Shown here piece after piece: positions 9,747 to 18,544 of a DNA stretch of 64,000 bases. A model generated the notes under the pieces. That model saw only the letters and a list, made by a program, of their open reading frames with translations. It made no database searches and had not been told where the DNA came from. The DNA is from Planococcus donghaensis. GTDB lineage: Bacteria > Bacillota > Bacilli > Bacillales_A > Planococcaceae. Location of the stretch: NCBI RefSeq assembly GCF_001687665.2, contig NZ_CP016543.2, forward strand, positions 558,001 through 622,000. The letters are read 5' to 3'. A program made the position numbers and the translations under genes. Positions within the stretch are counted from its first letter, which is position 1; every line of letters begins with the position of its first letter.

Positions 9747-12700
9747 ACAACAACTCGAAAAAAGAATATTGATCATCGACGGAGCCATGGGAACGATGAT
9801 TCAAAACGAAGATTTGTCTCCTGAAGATTTTGGCGGAGAGGAATTTGATGGTTGCAATGAATACTTGAACATTGTGCGTCCCGATGTTATCAAAAATGTT
9901 CATACCGCATATCTTGAAGCAGGAGCCGATATTTTGTGTACCAATACGTTTGGTGGAACGCCGATTGTCTTGGACGAATACGGAATTGGCGACCAAGCGG
10001 CGGATATTAATAGACGCGCAGTCGAAATTGCGAAAGATGCGGCTGCTGAATTTTCCACCCCGGAATGGCCGCGTTTTGTGGCAGGTGCGATTGGACCTAC
10101 AACGAAAACCTTGTCTGTTACAGGAGGGGCTACGTTTGATGAAATGCTAGAAAACTTCTATGTGCAGGCAAAAGCATTAGTTGAAGGCGGCGCCGATTTG
10201 ATTTTATTGGAAACTAGTCAAGATATGTTAAATGTTAAAGCTGCAACGATCGGGATTAACCAAGCGTTTGAAGAAACGGGCATCGAATTGCCGATTATGG
10301 TGTCAGGCACCATCGAGCCGATGGGAACGACACTGGCCGGTCAAAGCATTGAAGCATTTTACATTTCGATTGAACATGTCAAACCCCTATCAGTCGGGTT
10401 GAACTGTGCCACGGGTCCAGAGTTTATGACTGATCATATTCGGTCATTGTCCGAGCTGTCGGATGGCTATGTGAGTTGTTACCCGAATGCCGGCTTGCCC
10501 GACGAAGACGGTCATTACCATGAAACGCCAGAATCGCTTGCAAAAAAACTGCGTGGCTTTGCGGATAAAGGCTGGTTGAACGTGGTCGGCGGTTGTTGTG
10601 GGACAACCCCTGCACATATTAAAGCAGTTCGAGAAGCAATGGACGGGTTGCCACCGAGAAAACCAGATCCGATCGAGCATGGTCATGTTGTATCTGGAAT
10701 CGAGCCGTTGCAATACGATGAAACGATGCGTCCTTTGTTTATCGGAGAACGAACCAACGTAATCGGTTCTCGTAAATTCAAACGATTAATCATTGATGGA
10801 CAGTTTGAAGAAGCCGCTGAAATTGCTCGTGCGCAAGTAAAAAATGGGGCACATGTCATTGATATTTGTTTAGCGAATCCTGACCGTGATGAAGTTGAAG
10901 ACATGACTAATTTTATGAAAGAAGTCGTCAAAAAAGTGAAAGTGCCGCTGGTAATTGATTCCACAGACGAAGAAGTCATTGAAGTGGCGCTGAAATTTTC
11001 ACAAGGCAAAGCGATTATCAACTCTATTAACTTAGAAGACGGAGAAGAGCGTTTTGAAGCGGTCATGCCGCTTGTGAAAAAATACGGAGCAGCCGTTGTA
11101 GTGGGGACGATCGATGAAGTAGGAATGGCTGTTACACGCGAACGTAAACTCGAAATCGCAGAACGTTCTTACGATTTGCTAGTTAATAAATGGGGACTAG
11201 CGCCAGAAGATATCATTTTTGATCCACTTGTTTTTCCAGTCGGAACAGGAGACCAACAATACATTGGTTCTGCAGTTGAGACGATTGAAGGCATTCGATT
11301 AATTAAAGAAAAGCTGCCGCGTACGTTAACGATTTTAGGTGTTAGTAACGTATCATTCGGCTTGCCGCCGGTTGGACGTGAAGTGTTGAACGCGGTGTAT
11401 TTGTACCATTGCACACAAGCGGGCTTGGATTATGCCATCGTTAATACAGAAAAACTAGAACGTTATGCATCGATTCCGAAACAAGAAATTGATATGGCCA
11501 ATGAACTGCTGTTTACCACTACAGATGATACGTTAGCTGACTTTACAGCTTTTTACCGCGATAAGAAAAAGGAAAAAACCGAAGACGATATCCCGAAAAC
11601 GGTACCGGACCGGTTAGCTTACTACATTATAGAAGGAACAAAAGAAGGCTTGATTCCAGATTTGGAAAAAGCGTTGGATATGTACGATGAACCGCTTGAT
11701 GTCATCAACGGACCTTTGATGAAAGGGATGGCCGAAGTAGGTCGATTGTTTAATGACAATCAATTAATTGTGGCCGAAGTGCTGCAAAGTGCAGGCGTTA
11801 TGAAAGCAGCAGTTTCATTCCTTGAGCAGTTTATGGAGAAAAAAGAAGACGATTCCGGAAAAGGGAAAATCGTTTTGGCGACTGTAAAAGGTGACGTTCA
11901 TGACATCGGCAAAAACTTAGTGGAAATCATTTTGAGCAATAATGGCTTTAAAGTTATTGACGTCGGCATTAAAGTAACACCGGCTACGTTAATCGAAGTG
12001 ATTCGAAAAGAAAAGCCGGATATGATTGGTTTGTCAGGTCTACTCGTCAAATCAGCAAAACAAATGGTCATCACTGCACAAGATTTTAAAGAAGCGGGCA
12101 TTGATGTACCCATTTTAGTAGGCGGTGCGGCGTTATCAAGACGCTTTACGGAAACGAAAATTTCAGCGGAATACGACGGACCGGTGATTTACGCAAAAGA
12201 CGCGATGCAAGGACTCGACTTGGCGAACCGTTTACAAAGTGGCGCAGGAAAAGCAGAGTTGTTGTTGGAGTTAGATGCGCAGCAAGAAAAACGTCAAGCA
12301 TCTGAAGCTATTCGTGCAGCAAAACCGGCCGTGGCGGTTGCTGAAAAACCAGTGAAAACCGTGCGTGAAGATGTCACAGTTTACGTACCAAACGATTTGC
12401 GTCGTCACGTATTAAAAGATTATTCAGTGGCTCATTTATATCCATATGTTAATATGCGCACATTGATTGGTCATCACCTTGGGTTAAAAGGCTTTAGCGA
12501 GAAAACTTTAGCAAAAGGCGATCCGCGTGCTGTTCAGCTTCATGAACTGGCAACTGAGTTTTTAGGTTCTGGTGTATTAAAGCCGTCCGGGATGTATCAA
12601 TTTTTCCCGGCTCAAAGTGATGGAGACGATGTCATCGTTTATGATCCGAAAGACGGCAAAACGGAAATCGAGCGCTTTACTTTCCCGCGTCAATCGGCTC

Positions 12701-13164
12701 CTCCGTTTTTATGTTTGTCCGATTACTTAAAATCTGTCGACAGTGGCGAAATGGATTACGTCGCCTTTATGCAAGTAACTGCAGGGTTTGGTGTACGCGA
12801 GCAAGCAACACGCTTGAAAGAACAAGGCAAGTTTTTAGAAAGCCATGCACTGCAAGCAACGGCGCTTGAACTAGCAGAAGGCTTTGCCGAACGCATTCAC
12901 CAAGAAATCCGCGACCAATGGGGCTTCCCGGACGCAACAGATTTCTCGATGCGCGACCGCTTTGCTGCTAAATACCAAGGACAACGCTTCTCTTTTGGAT
13001 ACCCCGCGTGTCCGAACTTAGAGGATCAAGCCAAATTATTTAACTTGATCAAACCCGAAGACATCGGTGTTCACTTAACCGAAGAATACATGATGGACCC
13101 TGAAGCATCCGTGTCCGCAATTGTATTTGCGCATCCGGATGCGAGATATTTCATTGTGGATTGA
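9727..13164 (+). CDS. metH: Cobalamin-dependent methionine synthase
   Basis: MetH methylates homocysteine using methylcobalamin and 5-methyl-THF. The 1145 residues cover all four modules: homocysteine domain with Zn ligands Cys227 and Cys290-Cys291; pterin domain (about 340-620, FIGERTNVIGSRKFK); cobalamin cap and binding domain with the D-x-H-x-x-G motif in DVHDIGKNLV (Asp723, His725, Gly728); and the C-terminal AdoMet reactivation domain (about 890-1145, with YPACPNLEDQ). It is slightly shorter than the E. coli enzyme but looks complete. The ATG lies inside the end of the preceding gene. Confidence 0.97.
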   Translation: MSKHLIEQQLEKRILIIDGAMGTMIQNEDLSPEDFGGEEFDGCNEYLNIVRPDVIKNVHTAYLEAGADILCTNTFGGTPIVLDEYGIGDQAADINRRAVEIAKDAAAEFSTPEWPRFVAGAIGPTTKTLSVTGGATFDEMLENFYVQAKALVEGGADLILLETSQDMLNVKAATIGINQAFEETGIELPIMVSGTIEPMGTTLAGQSIEAFYISIEHVKPLSVGLNCATGPEFMTDHIRSLSELSDGYVSCYPNAGLPDEDGHYHETPESLAKKLRGFADKGWLNVVGGCCGTTPAHIKAVREAMDGLPPRKPDPIEHGHVVSGIEPLQYDETMRPLFIGERTNVIGSRKFKRLIIDGQFEEAAEIARAQVKNGAHVIDICLANPDRDEVEDMTNFMKEVVKKVKVPLVIDSTDEEVIEVALKFSQGKAIINSINLEDGEERFEAVMPLVKKYGAAVVVGTIDEVGMAVTRERKLEIAERSYDLLVNKWGLAPEDIIFDPLVFPVGTGDQQYIGSAVETIEGIRLIKEKLPRTLTILGVSNVSFGLPPVGREVLNAVYLYHCTQAGLDYAIVNTEKLERYASIPKQEIDMANELLFTTTDDTLADFTAFYRDKKKEKTEDDIPKTVPDRLAYYIIEGTKEGLIPDLEKALDMYDEPLDVINGPLMKGMAEVGRLFNDNQLIVAEVLQSAGVMKAAVSFLEQFMEKKEDDSGKGKIVLATVKGDVHDIGKNLVEIILSNNGFKVIDVGIKVTPATLIEVIRKEKPDMIGLSGLLVKSAKQMVITAQDFKEAGIDVPILVGGAALSRRFTETKISAEYDGPVIYAKDAMQGLDLANRLQSGAGKAELLLELDAQQEKRQASEAIRAAKPAVAVAEKPVKTVREDVTVYVPNDLRRHVLKDYSVAHLYPYVNMRTLIGHHLGLKGFSEKTLAKGDPRAVQLHELATEFLGSGVLKPSGMYQFFPAQSDGDDVIVYDPKDGKTEIERFTFPRQSAPPFLCLSDYLKSVDSGEMDYVAFMQVTAGFGVREQATRLKEQGKFLESHALQATALELAEGFAERIHQEIRDQWGFPDATDFSMRDRFAAKYQGQRFSFGYPACPNLEDQAKLFNLIKPEDIGVHLTEEYMMDPEASVSAIVFAHPDARYFIVD

Positions 13165-13170
13165 TAGAAG

Positions 13171-13340
13171 AAAAGCGGAAGCAGCCGGGTAGATTCGACG
13201 GGCATAAGACGCACTGGCGAAGCGGCGTTCTTTGCCGCACAGCCAGAGTGGCTTATGACCCAAGAATCTGGCTGCTGGAGTCTGGACAAAGAAAAGCGTA
13301 AGCGCCCGTGCCGGCGGAAAATGCCCGCCTGGAGCAAGCT
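13171..13340. repeat. Bacillales-type hairpin repeat (REP-like) after metH
   Basis: After AAAAGCGGA the arm AGCAGCC..GATTC..CATAAG (13180-13206) pairs with CTTATG..GAATC..GGCTGCT (13252-13276), giving a long imperfect stem-loop. A second truncated copy starts at 13291 with GAAAAGCGTAAGCGCCCG. From memory, GC-rich hairpins beginning AAAGCGNAAGC and containing CATAAGACG..CTTATGAC occur in many copies in Bacillales genomes; function unknown. It lies in a convergent gap, a common site for such elements. Confidence 0.7.
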
Positions 13341-13360
13341 CTTAATTCCTGAAACAGTTA

Positions 13361-13401
13361 AAACCCCGAACACCATTTGAAAAATGGTGTTCGGGGTTTT
13401 A
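13361..13401. terminator. Bidirectional terminator between metH and msrAB
   Basis: AAACCCCGAACACCATTT pairs with AAATGGTGTTCGGGGTTT, a near-perfect 18-bp stem with A/T runs on both sides. It serves the convergent metH and msrAB genes. Confidence 0.9.
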
Positions 13402-13427
13402 TGTTTTCATTTAGTAATGACAGGCAA

Positions 13428-14567
13428 TTAATTTACTTTATCCAACAAGAAGCCATAGCCTTGTGCTTCCATATCTGCTTCAGGAACGAACAGCAACGCT
13501 GCACCGTTCATGCAATAGCGCAAGCCGCCTTTGTCTTCGGGGCCATCGTTAAAGACATGCCCTAAGTGACTGTCTCCTGCGCGACTTCTAATTTCGGTTC
13601 GTTTCATAAAGAACAAACCGTCATCATGTTCAGTCACTACGTCAGGATCAATCGGTTTTGTAAAACTCGGCCATCCGGTTGTGGAATCGTACTTGTCGGC
13701 AGAAGAGAAAAGCGGTTCTCCTGTCGTGATATCCACATAAATGCCCGGTTCATAAAAGTCGTCGTATTCACTTGAAAAAGCGCGTTCCGTATCATCTTCT
13801 TGCGTAACAGCATATTGAATATCTGTTAATGTGGCTTTTAGTTCGTCGTCACTTGGTTTTGGGTAAAGTGCAGGATCGATTAACGACTGCGCATCTTCAC
13901 CTAATTTTTGATCTTCTAACGTATCAAATTCGACGTGACAATAGCCATCTGGATTTTTTTCGAGATAATCTTGATGATACTCTTCAGCTAAATAATAATG
14001 ATCCAGCATTTCAACTTCCGTAACAATTGGATCGTCGTAGCGATCTTCTTGAGCAGTTACCACTTGATCGATCACAGCTCGGTCGTCTTCATTTTCATAA
14101 TAAATACCTGTACGGTACTGTTCGCCGCGGTCATTGCCTTGTTGATTTAAAAGCGTTGGGTCAATGATGAGGAAGTAATGGTTCAATACTTCTTCTAAAT
14201 CCACACGTTCTGGATCATACCGGACATGGACCGTTTCAGCGTGGCCTGTATTTTCGCGAACCACTTCTTCGTAAGTTGGATTTTCCGTGTTGCCATTCGC
14301 ATAACCTGATGTCACATCGTAAACACCGTAAACTCGTGACATATAAGCTTCGACGCCCCAGAAGCAACCGCCAGCTAAGTAAATATCTTGTAAGTTGTCT
14401 GTATCAAACTCGAGGTCTATGTTAGGGTTGTCTGGGAATTTGGAGGTACTTGTCGTTGTCCCTTGTCCAGAATCAGTGCCGCTGGACTCTGAAACATTTG
14501 CTGTTCCACAACCTGAAAGCAACAATAGCAATAAAATCGCAAATCCTGCGAATGTCAGTGTTTTCAT
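13428..14567 (-). CDS. msrAB: Secreted MsrA-MsrB fusion lipoprotein (methionine sulfoxide reductase)
   Basis: Repairs oxidised methionine in envelope proteins; MsrA acts on the S and MsrB on the R sulfoxide. The ATG at 14567 is preferred over 14588 because AGGAG lies just upstream of it (379 residues). There is a lipoprotein signal with lipobox LLSGC (Cys20), so the enzyme should be anchored outside the membrane. The MsrA domain has GGCFWG (Cys68). The C-terminal MsrB domain has [16 protein letters not shown] and the catalytic RYCMN (Cys352). I see no CxxC zinc pairs in the MsrB part. How the extracellular form is re-reduced is not evident here. Confidence 0.93.
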   Translation of the reverse strand: MKTLTFAGFAILLLLLLSGCGTANVSESSGTDSGQGTTTSTSKFPDNPNIDLEFDTDNLQDIYLAGGCFWGVEAYMSRVYGVYDVTSGYANGNTENPTYEEVVRENTGHAETVHVRYDPERVDLEEVLNHYFLIIDPTLLNQQGNDRGEQYRTGIYYENEDDRAVIDQVVTAQEDRYDDPIVTEVEMLDHYYLAEEYHQDYLEKNPDGYCHVEFDTLEDQKLGEDAQSLIDPALYPKPSDDELKATLTDIQYAVTQEDDTERAFSSEYDDFYEPGIYVDITTGEPLFSSADKYDSTTGWPSFTKPIDPDVVTEHDDGLFFMKRTEIRSRAGDSHLGHVFNDGPEDKGGLRYCMNGAALLFVPEADMEAQGYGFLLDKVN

Positions 14568-14787
14568 AATAAAGCTCCTGCCTTTCATGGTGGAGTAATT
14601 TCGTTACAATTGTTATCTTAATTTTAATCCACTAGCCAATAAAAGAGGTACTGAGTCGATTCGGAAAAAACTGATAATTTGCACGGTCTGTCACAAAATA
14701 GATTTATTCAGTTACAGTAAGTCCGTAAAGTAGAAGCGGATTTGATTGCCGTGCTAAGATTTAAGCATTGTGAAAGGAGGCGGCCCC

Positions 14788-15795
14788 ATGGTTGTATTGA
14801 ACGTCTTAGATTATTCGCCAATTGATGAGGGGCAAACTTCGGTAGTTGCGCTTAAGCAAACGACCGAACTTGCACAGCTAGCAGAAGAGCTTGGGTTCAA
14901 GCGGTTTTGGGTAGCGGAACATCATAAAGTCGAGTCGGTCGCAGGCAGTACTCCCGAAATGTTGATGATGCATTTGGCGACGTCTACGAAAACGATTCGC
15001 ATTGGCTCGGGCGGGGTGATGTTGCCGCATTACAGTGCATATAAAGTAGCGGAAAATTTCCGCATGCTTGAAGCGTTGCATCCGGGCCGCATCGATCTTG
15101 GTATTGGTCGTTCGCGCAGTTACCGCAACGTCAACGCAGCATTAAATGAAAGCAAAACAAAACGGTTGCCGTACGATCAACAAATAACGGATCTTCAAAA
15201 ATATTTTTCGGATGATACGAAAAGTGAGCACCGCTTTCAATCGTTAGTGGCGATGCCAATGATCAATACAGCACCCGAAATGTGGCTACTTGGTACTGGG
15301 CTTGGTAGTGCGAAGCTAGCTGCTGAAAAAGGCATGAGTTACGCGTATGCTCATTTTGCAAAACCGTCAGGACAATCTGTCGATGTGGTGAACGCATATC
15401 GCGCGGAATTTCAGCCGTCGGTATTCTTACAGGAGCCAAAAGTGATTCTAGCTGTATTTGCAGTAGTTGCTGAAACGGCAGAAAAAGCTGAGAAGTTAGC
15501 GACTGCGTTTGATTTGTGGCTATTGTTTATTGAATCTGATTCGCCACCTCCTTATTATCCGTCAGCCGAAACTGCTCGAAAGCGTGGCTTTACTGCGAGT
15601 GAACAAGAAAAAGTGAACCGCAATCGTCGACGCATGTTGATTGGAACTGCAGAGCAAGTAAAAGAGCAGATTGAAGACCTTGCTGAACGATTTAGAGCAG
15701 ATGAAGTCACCGTAATCCCGAATATTTCAGGTGCCGCTAATCGCATGAAAGCCTTGCGTTTATTGACGTCAGTTTTTGATTTGACTGGAAAATGA
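14788..15795 (+). CDS. Luciferase-like (LLM) flavin-dependent oxidoreductase, MsnO8-type
   Basis: Bacterial luciferase superfamily TIM-barrel enzyme; substrate unknown. AAAGGAGGCGG sits 5-14 bases before the ATG at 14788, so that start replaces the longer frame from 14770 (335 residues). Family segments seen: LNVLDYSPIDEGQ at the N terminus, RFWVAEHHK near residue 40, IGSGGVMLPHYS near 77, and GRIDLGIGRSRSY near 105. No partner flavin reductase gene is adjacent; flavin reductases often act in trans with this family. It appears to be a single-gene unit. Confidence 0.85.
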   Translation: MVVLNVLDYSPIDEGQTSVVALKQTTELAQLAEELGFKRFWVAEHHKVESVAGSTPEMLMMHLATSTKTIRIGSGGVMLPHYSAYKVAENFRMLEALHPGRIDLGIGRSRSYRNVNAALNESKTKRLPYDQQITDLQKYFSDDTKSEHRFQSLVAMPMINTAPEMWLLGTGLGSAKLAAEKGMSYAYAHFAKPSGQSVDVVNAYRAEFQPSVFLQEPKVILAVFAVVAETAEKAEKLATAFDLWLLFIESDSPPPYYPSAETARKRGFTASEQEKVNRNRRRMLIGTAEQVKEQIEDLAERFRADEVTVIPNISGAANRMKALRLLTSVFDLTGK

Positions 15796-15851
15796 AACCA
15801 TTTGTATCCTGCTGCGTATTATGTGAAAAAGCAGAAGGGTAGGCGTGGCAA

Positions 15852-15986
15852 ATGGAAATCAAATCGAAAGAGAAAGAAAAGAAAGACCGCTGGTGGATTT
15901 TGGATGTTGTGGAATTTATAGTAGAGGGTTTGGAGCTATTATTTTTCTTGCCGCGCATGGTCTTTCGTTTTCTCAAAGATTTATAA
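15852..15986 (+). CDS. Small amphipathic/membrane-associated protein, 44 residues
   Basis: A short frame starting MEIKSKEKEKKDRWWILD: a very basic head followed by a hydrophobic stretch (IVEGLELLFFLPRMVFRFL) and stop. This is a basic-head/hydrophobic-tail plan often seen in small membrane proteins. GGGTAGGCG lies about 5 bases upstream as a plausible ribosome binding site. I do not recognise the family. It lies 56 bases after the luciferase-like gene and directly before a short repeat array and a terminator, so it may be the last gene of that unit. Confidence 0.5.
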   Translation: MEIKSKEKEKKDRWWILDVVEFIVEGLELLFFLPRMVFRFLKDL

Positions 15987-16004
15987 GGGGTGTTGACGCT
16001 GTTG

Positions 16005-16108
16005 GACAGTATTTCTCGATATTGGACAGTATTCGGCTCGATTTCGACAGTATTTTATCCAATTCGGACAGTATTTCACCCAATCTCGACAGTATCGCCA
16101 TTAAATGG
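16005..16108. repeat. Short tandem array, core GACAGTATTTC, 20-21 bp period
   Basis: GACAGTAT recurs at 16005, 16025, 16046, 16067 and 16088, spacings 20, 21, 21 and 21. Each core is followed by a variable 10-12 bp tail. The array ends directly at a terminator shared with the convergent gene. Period and layout match the other arrays in this window but the core sequence differs. Confidence 0.85.
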
Positions 16109-16110
16109 AA

Positions 16111-16140
16111 AAAAGCCGCCTAGTTTAGGCGGCTTTTCTT
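16111..16140. terminator. Bidirectional terminator
   Basis: AAAAGCCGCC and GGCGGCTTTT form a stem around TAGTTTA. It lies between the array on one side and the 3' end of the minus-strand reductase gene on the other. Confidence 0.85.
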
Positions 16141-16144
16141 CGTT

Positions 16145-17173
16145 TTATAGCTTTGCAAACTCAGGGTCTGCGACTTTTACTAATTGTTTGCCGAGATTCG
16201 TACCTTTGAACAAGCCAAGGAACGCTTCCGGGGTATTTTCAAAGCCTTCAACAATCGTTTCATCGTATTTCAATTTGCCTTCTTGCAGCCATTGCGTAAG
16301 TGCCGCAACACCTGCGGGTAATTCTTTTGCGTAGTCACCAAGCGTAAAGCCTTTCATCATTGTGCTGGTCCGAATAAACTGACCTTGCATGCGTGGACCA
16401 AGGTCTCCCTCTTCATTGTTATAAGAAGAGATAGCGCCGCACAATGAAATGCGTGCATGTTTGTTTAACTGACGAATCACGGCGTCGGAAATGTCGCCAC
16501 CAACATTATCAAAGTACACGTCAACGCCATCAGGAAGTGCGTTGATCAAGTCTTCTTTAAAGCTGTCTTTTTTGTAATTCACAGCAGCGTCGAACCCAAG
16601 TTCATTGATCAAGTAATCGATTTTATCATCAGAACCGGCGATGCCAACAACGCGCGTTCCTTTAATTTTTGCGATTTGGCCGACAATCGAACCGACAGCA
16701 CCGGCTGCGCCTGAAACAACCACCGTTTCGCCTGCTTGTGGATTCGCAATATCAAGCAATCCAAAATAAGCAGTAAGTCCAGTCAATCCTAGAACACTCA
16801 AGTGTGCCGTAATAGATGCAGCGGTTGGGTCAATTTTTTGCAACTTGCTGGCATTTGCTACATTATATTCAGCCCAGCTAAGATTGCTGCTGACAATATC
16901 ACCTTTTTCAAATAAATCCGAGCGCGATTCGACGACTTCAGCTAATAGACCGCCAGTTAAAGCTTGGTTTAATTCGAATGGAGGGATATAAGATTTTACG
17001 TCTCTCATCCGTCCGCGCATATATGGGTCTACGGATAGGTAAAGTGTTTTTAATAGTACTTCATTTTCTGCGGGTATCGGAATTTCTTTTTCGACAAAAT
17101 TAAAATCATCATTAGTTGGCATGCCTTCTGGGCGGTTCGCCAATTGAATTTCTTTATGTAATTGAGCTGTCAT
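16145..17173 (-). CDS. NADP-dependent MDR-family oxidoreductase (YfmJ/CurA-like)
   Basis: Zinc-independent medium-chain dehydrogenase/reductase of the leukotriene B4 dehydrogenase/curcumin reductase group, which reduces alpha,beta-unsaturated carbonyls with NADPH. GAGGAGGAA lies upstream of the ATG at 17173, so the longer frame to 17236 is not used (342 residues). Features: LANRPEGMPTNDDF at the N terminus, SVDPYMRGRM near residue 50, the nucleotide-binding VVSGAAGAVGSIVGQIA in the middle, and VYFDNVGG. The divergent Old Yellow Enzyme gene also reduces enones, so the pair may be detoxification genes; that is inference. Confidence 0.9.
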   Translation of the reverse strand: MTAQLHKEIQLANRPEGMPTNDDFNFVEKEIPIPAENEVLLKTLYLSVDPYMRGRMRDVKSYIPPFELNQALTGGLLAEVVESRSDLFEKGDIVSSNLSWAEYNVANASKLQKIDPTAASITAHLSVLGLTGLTAYFGLLDIANPQAGETVVVSGAAGAVGSIVGQIAKIKGTRVVGIAGSDDKIDYLINELGFDAAVNYKKDSFKEDLINALPDGVDVYFDNVGGDISDAVIRQLNKHARISLCGAISSYNNEEGDLGPRMQGQFIRTSTMMKGFTLGDYAKELPAGVAALTQWLQEGKLKYDETIVEGFENTPEAFLGLFKGTNLGKQLVKVADPEFAKL

Positions 17174-17354
17174 GAAAAATTCCTCCTCTAGATACGAATT
17201 CGAGAAAAGCGTACCACTCAGATAAAGGGCGGTCAAAAATAATGTACCAAAAAAACGATGCGAGCGCGTATTCTTGATTCCTTAAAATCCGTATGCTATT
17301 TTGAAATACCGATACCTTTCGGAAAAGAAGAGCACGAAGAAAAGAGGAACTTCC

Positions 17355-18479
17355 ATGAAGCCATTATATAAAGAATTGTTTAACGAAATCACTTTGCCAA
17401 ATGGCGTGGTGTTAAACGATCGTCTTGGAGTTGCACCCATGACGACGTATTCAGGAAATGAAGACGGTACGGTTTCTAATGAAGAATTGAGCTATTACAA
17501 TCGCCGTGCAGGTCTCGGCAGTTTATATGTTACGGCGTGCATCGCAGTTTCAGAAAACGGCATTGCGTTCCCCAATCAGTTTATTGGATTTGACGATAGT
17601 GCATTGCCGCGCTTGAAACAGTTGGCAAAAGAGATGAAGTCAAAAGGCAGTAAAGCTATACTGCAAATGCAACATGGCGGTCGCCAGAGCAAGCCTGAAT
17701 TGATTAAGGCAAACGAAACGGTAGCGCCAAGTGCTGTTCCAGGTGAAGTTGGAAAACCAACTCCGCGCGAATTGACTGAAGAGGAAATTTACGCGATTAT
17801 CGAAGATTTTGGTGAAACGACAAGAAGAGCGATTGAAGCAGGCTTTGACGGTGTTGAAATTCACGGAGCGAATACGTATTTGCTTCAGCAATTTGTTTCA
17901 TCCGTGACAAACCAGCGTCAAGATCAATGGGGAGGCACGCTTGTAAATCGCATGAGATTCCCTCTTGCCGTTATGAAAAAAGTTCAAGACACGGTAATCG
18001 AATATGCGGATGAGCAATTTATCGTAGGCTACCGCCTATCGCCAGAAGAAAACAATGAAAAAACGACAGGGTATACAATTGAAGAAACAAAAATATTGGT
18101 GGAAGAATTAATCGACCGTGGCATTCATTATATTCACGTGTCGTTGTTTGAATTTAAGAAAACACCAAAAGGCGCTGAACAAGGCGACAGCATCATTCGC
18201 ATTTTAGCCGATCAAATTAAAGGCCGCGTCCCATTTGTAGCTGTTGGTAGTGTGAAAACACCAGAAGACGCTTTATCGGTCATCGCAGAAGGTGCCGACA
18301 TTGTCGTGATGGGTCGCCAAGCATTGATCGATCCTGAGTGGACGGAAAAAATCAAACAAGGCAAAGAACAAGACATCAATCCTGTGATCAAGCCTAACAT
18401 GGTAGGAACATTAGATATTCCACAAAACATGTGGCACTTAATCACGTCGTACGGCATGGTTACCGTTGCGGACAATTGA
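17355..18479 (+). CDS. NADH:flavin oxidoreductase (Old Yellow Enzyme family)
   Basis: FMN-dependent ene-reductase of the OYE family, resembling B. subtilis YqiG. GAAAAGAGGAA precedes the ATG at 17355, giving 374 residues. Family motifs: LNDRLGVAPMTTYS near the N terminus, LQMQHGGRQSKPE, the VEIHGANTYLLQQFVS block that supplies the substrate-binding His/Asn pair, DQWGGTLVNRMRFP, and VAVGSVKTPEDA with ADIVVMGRQALIDPEW at the phosphate site. It is divergent from the MDR reductase, with a shared 180-base promoter region. Confidence 0.92.
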   Translation: MKPLYKELFNEITLPNGVVLNDRLGVAPMTTYSGNEDGTVSNEELSYYNRRAGLGSLYVTACIAVSENGIAFPNQFIGFDDSALPRLKQLAKEMKSKGSKAILQMQHGGRQSKPELIKANETVAPSAVPGEVGKPTPRELTEEEIYAIIEDFGETTRRAIEAGFDGVEIHGANTYLLQQFVSSVTNQRQDQWGGTLVNRMRFPLAVMKKVQDTVIEYADEQFIVGYRLSPEENNEKTTGYTIEETKILVEELIDRGIHYIHVSLFEFKKTPKGAEQGDSIIRILADQIKGRVPFVAVGSVKTPEDALSVIAEGADIVVMGRQALIDPEWTEKIKQGKEQDINPVIKPNMVGTLDIPQNMWHLITSYGMVTVADN

Positions 18480-18502
18480 TTAATAGTTTGTGAAAACATT
18501 TT

Positions 18503-18540
18503 AAAAAACGCAGTTCCGAAACAATCGGAACTGCGTTTTT
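18503..18540. terminator. Bidirectional terminator between OYE and potassium transporter genes
   Basis: AAAAACGCAGTTCCGA pairs with TCGGAACTGCGTTTTT around AACAA, a perfect stem with A and T runs on either side. Confidence 0.9.
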
Positions 18541-18544
18541 GTGT

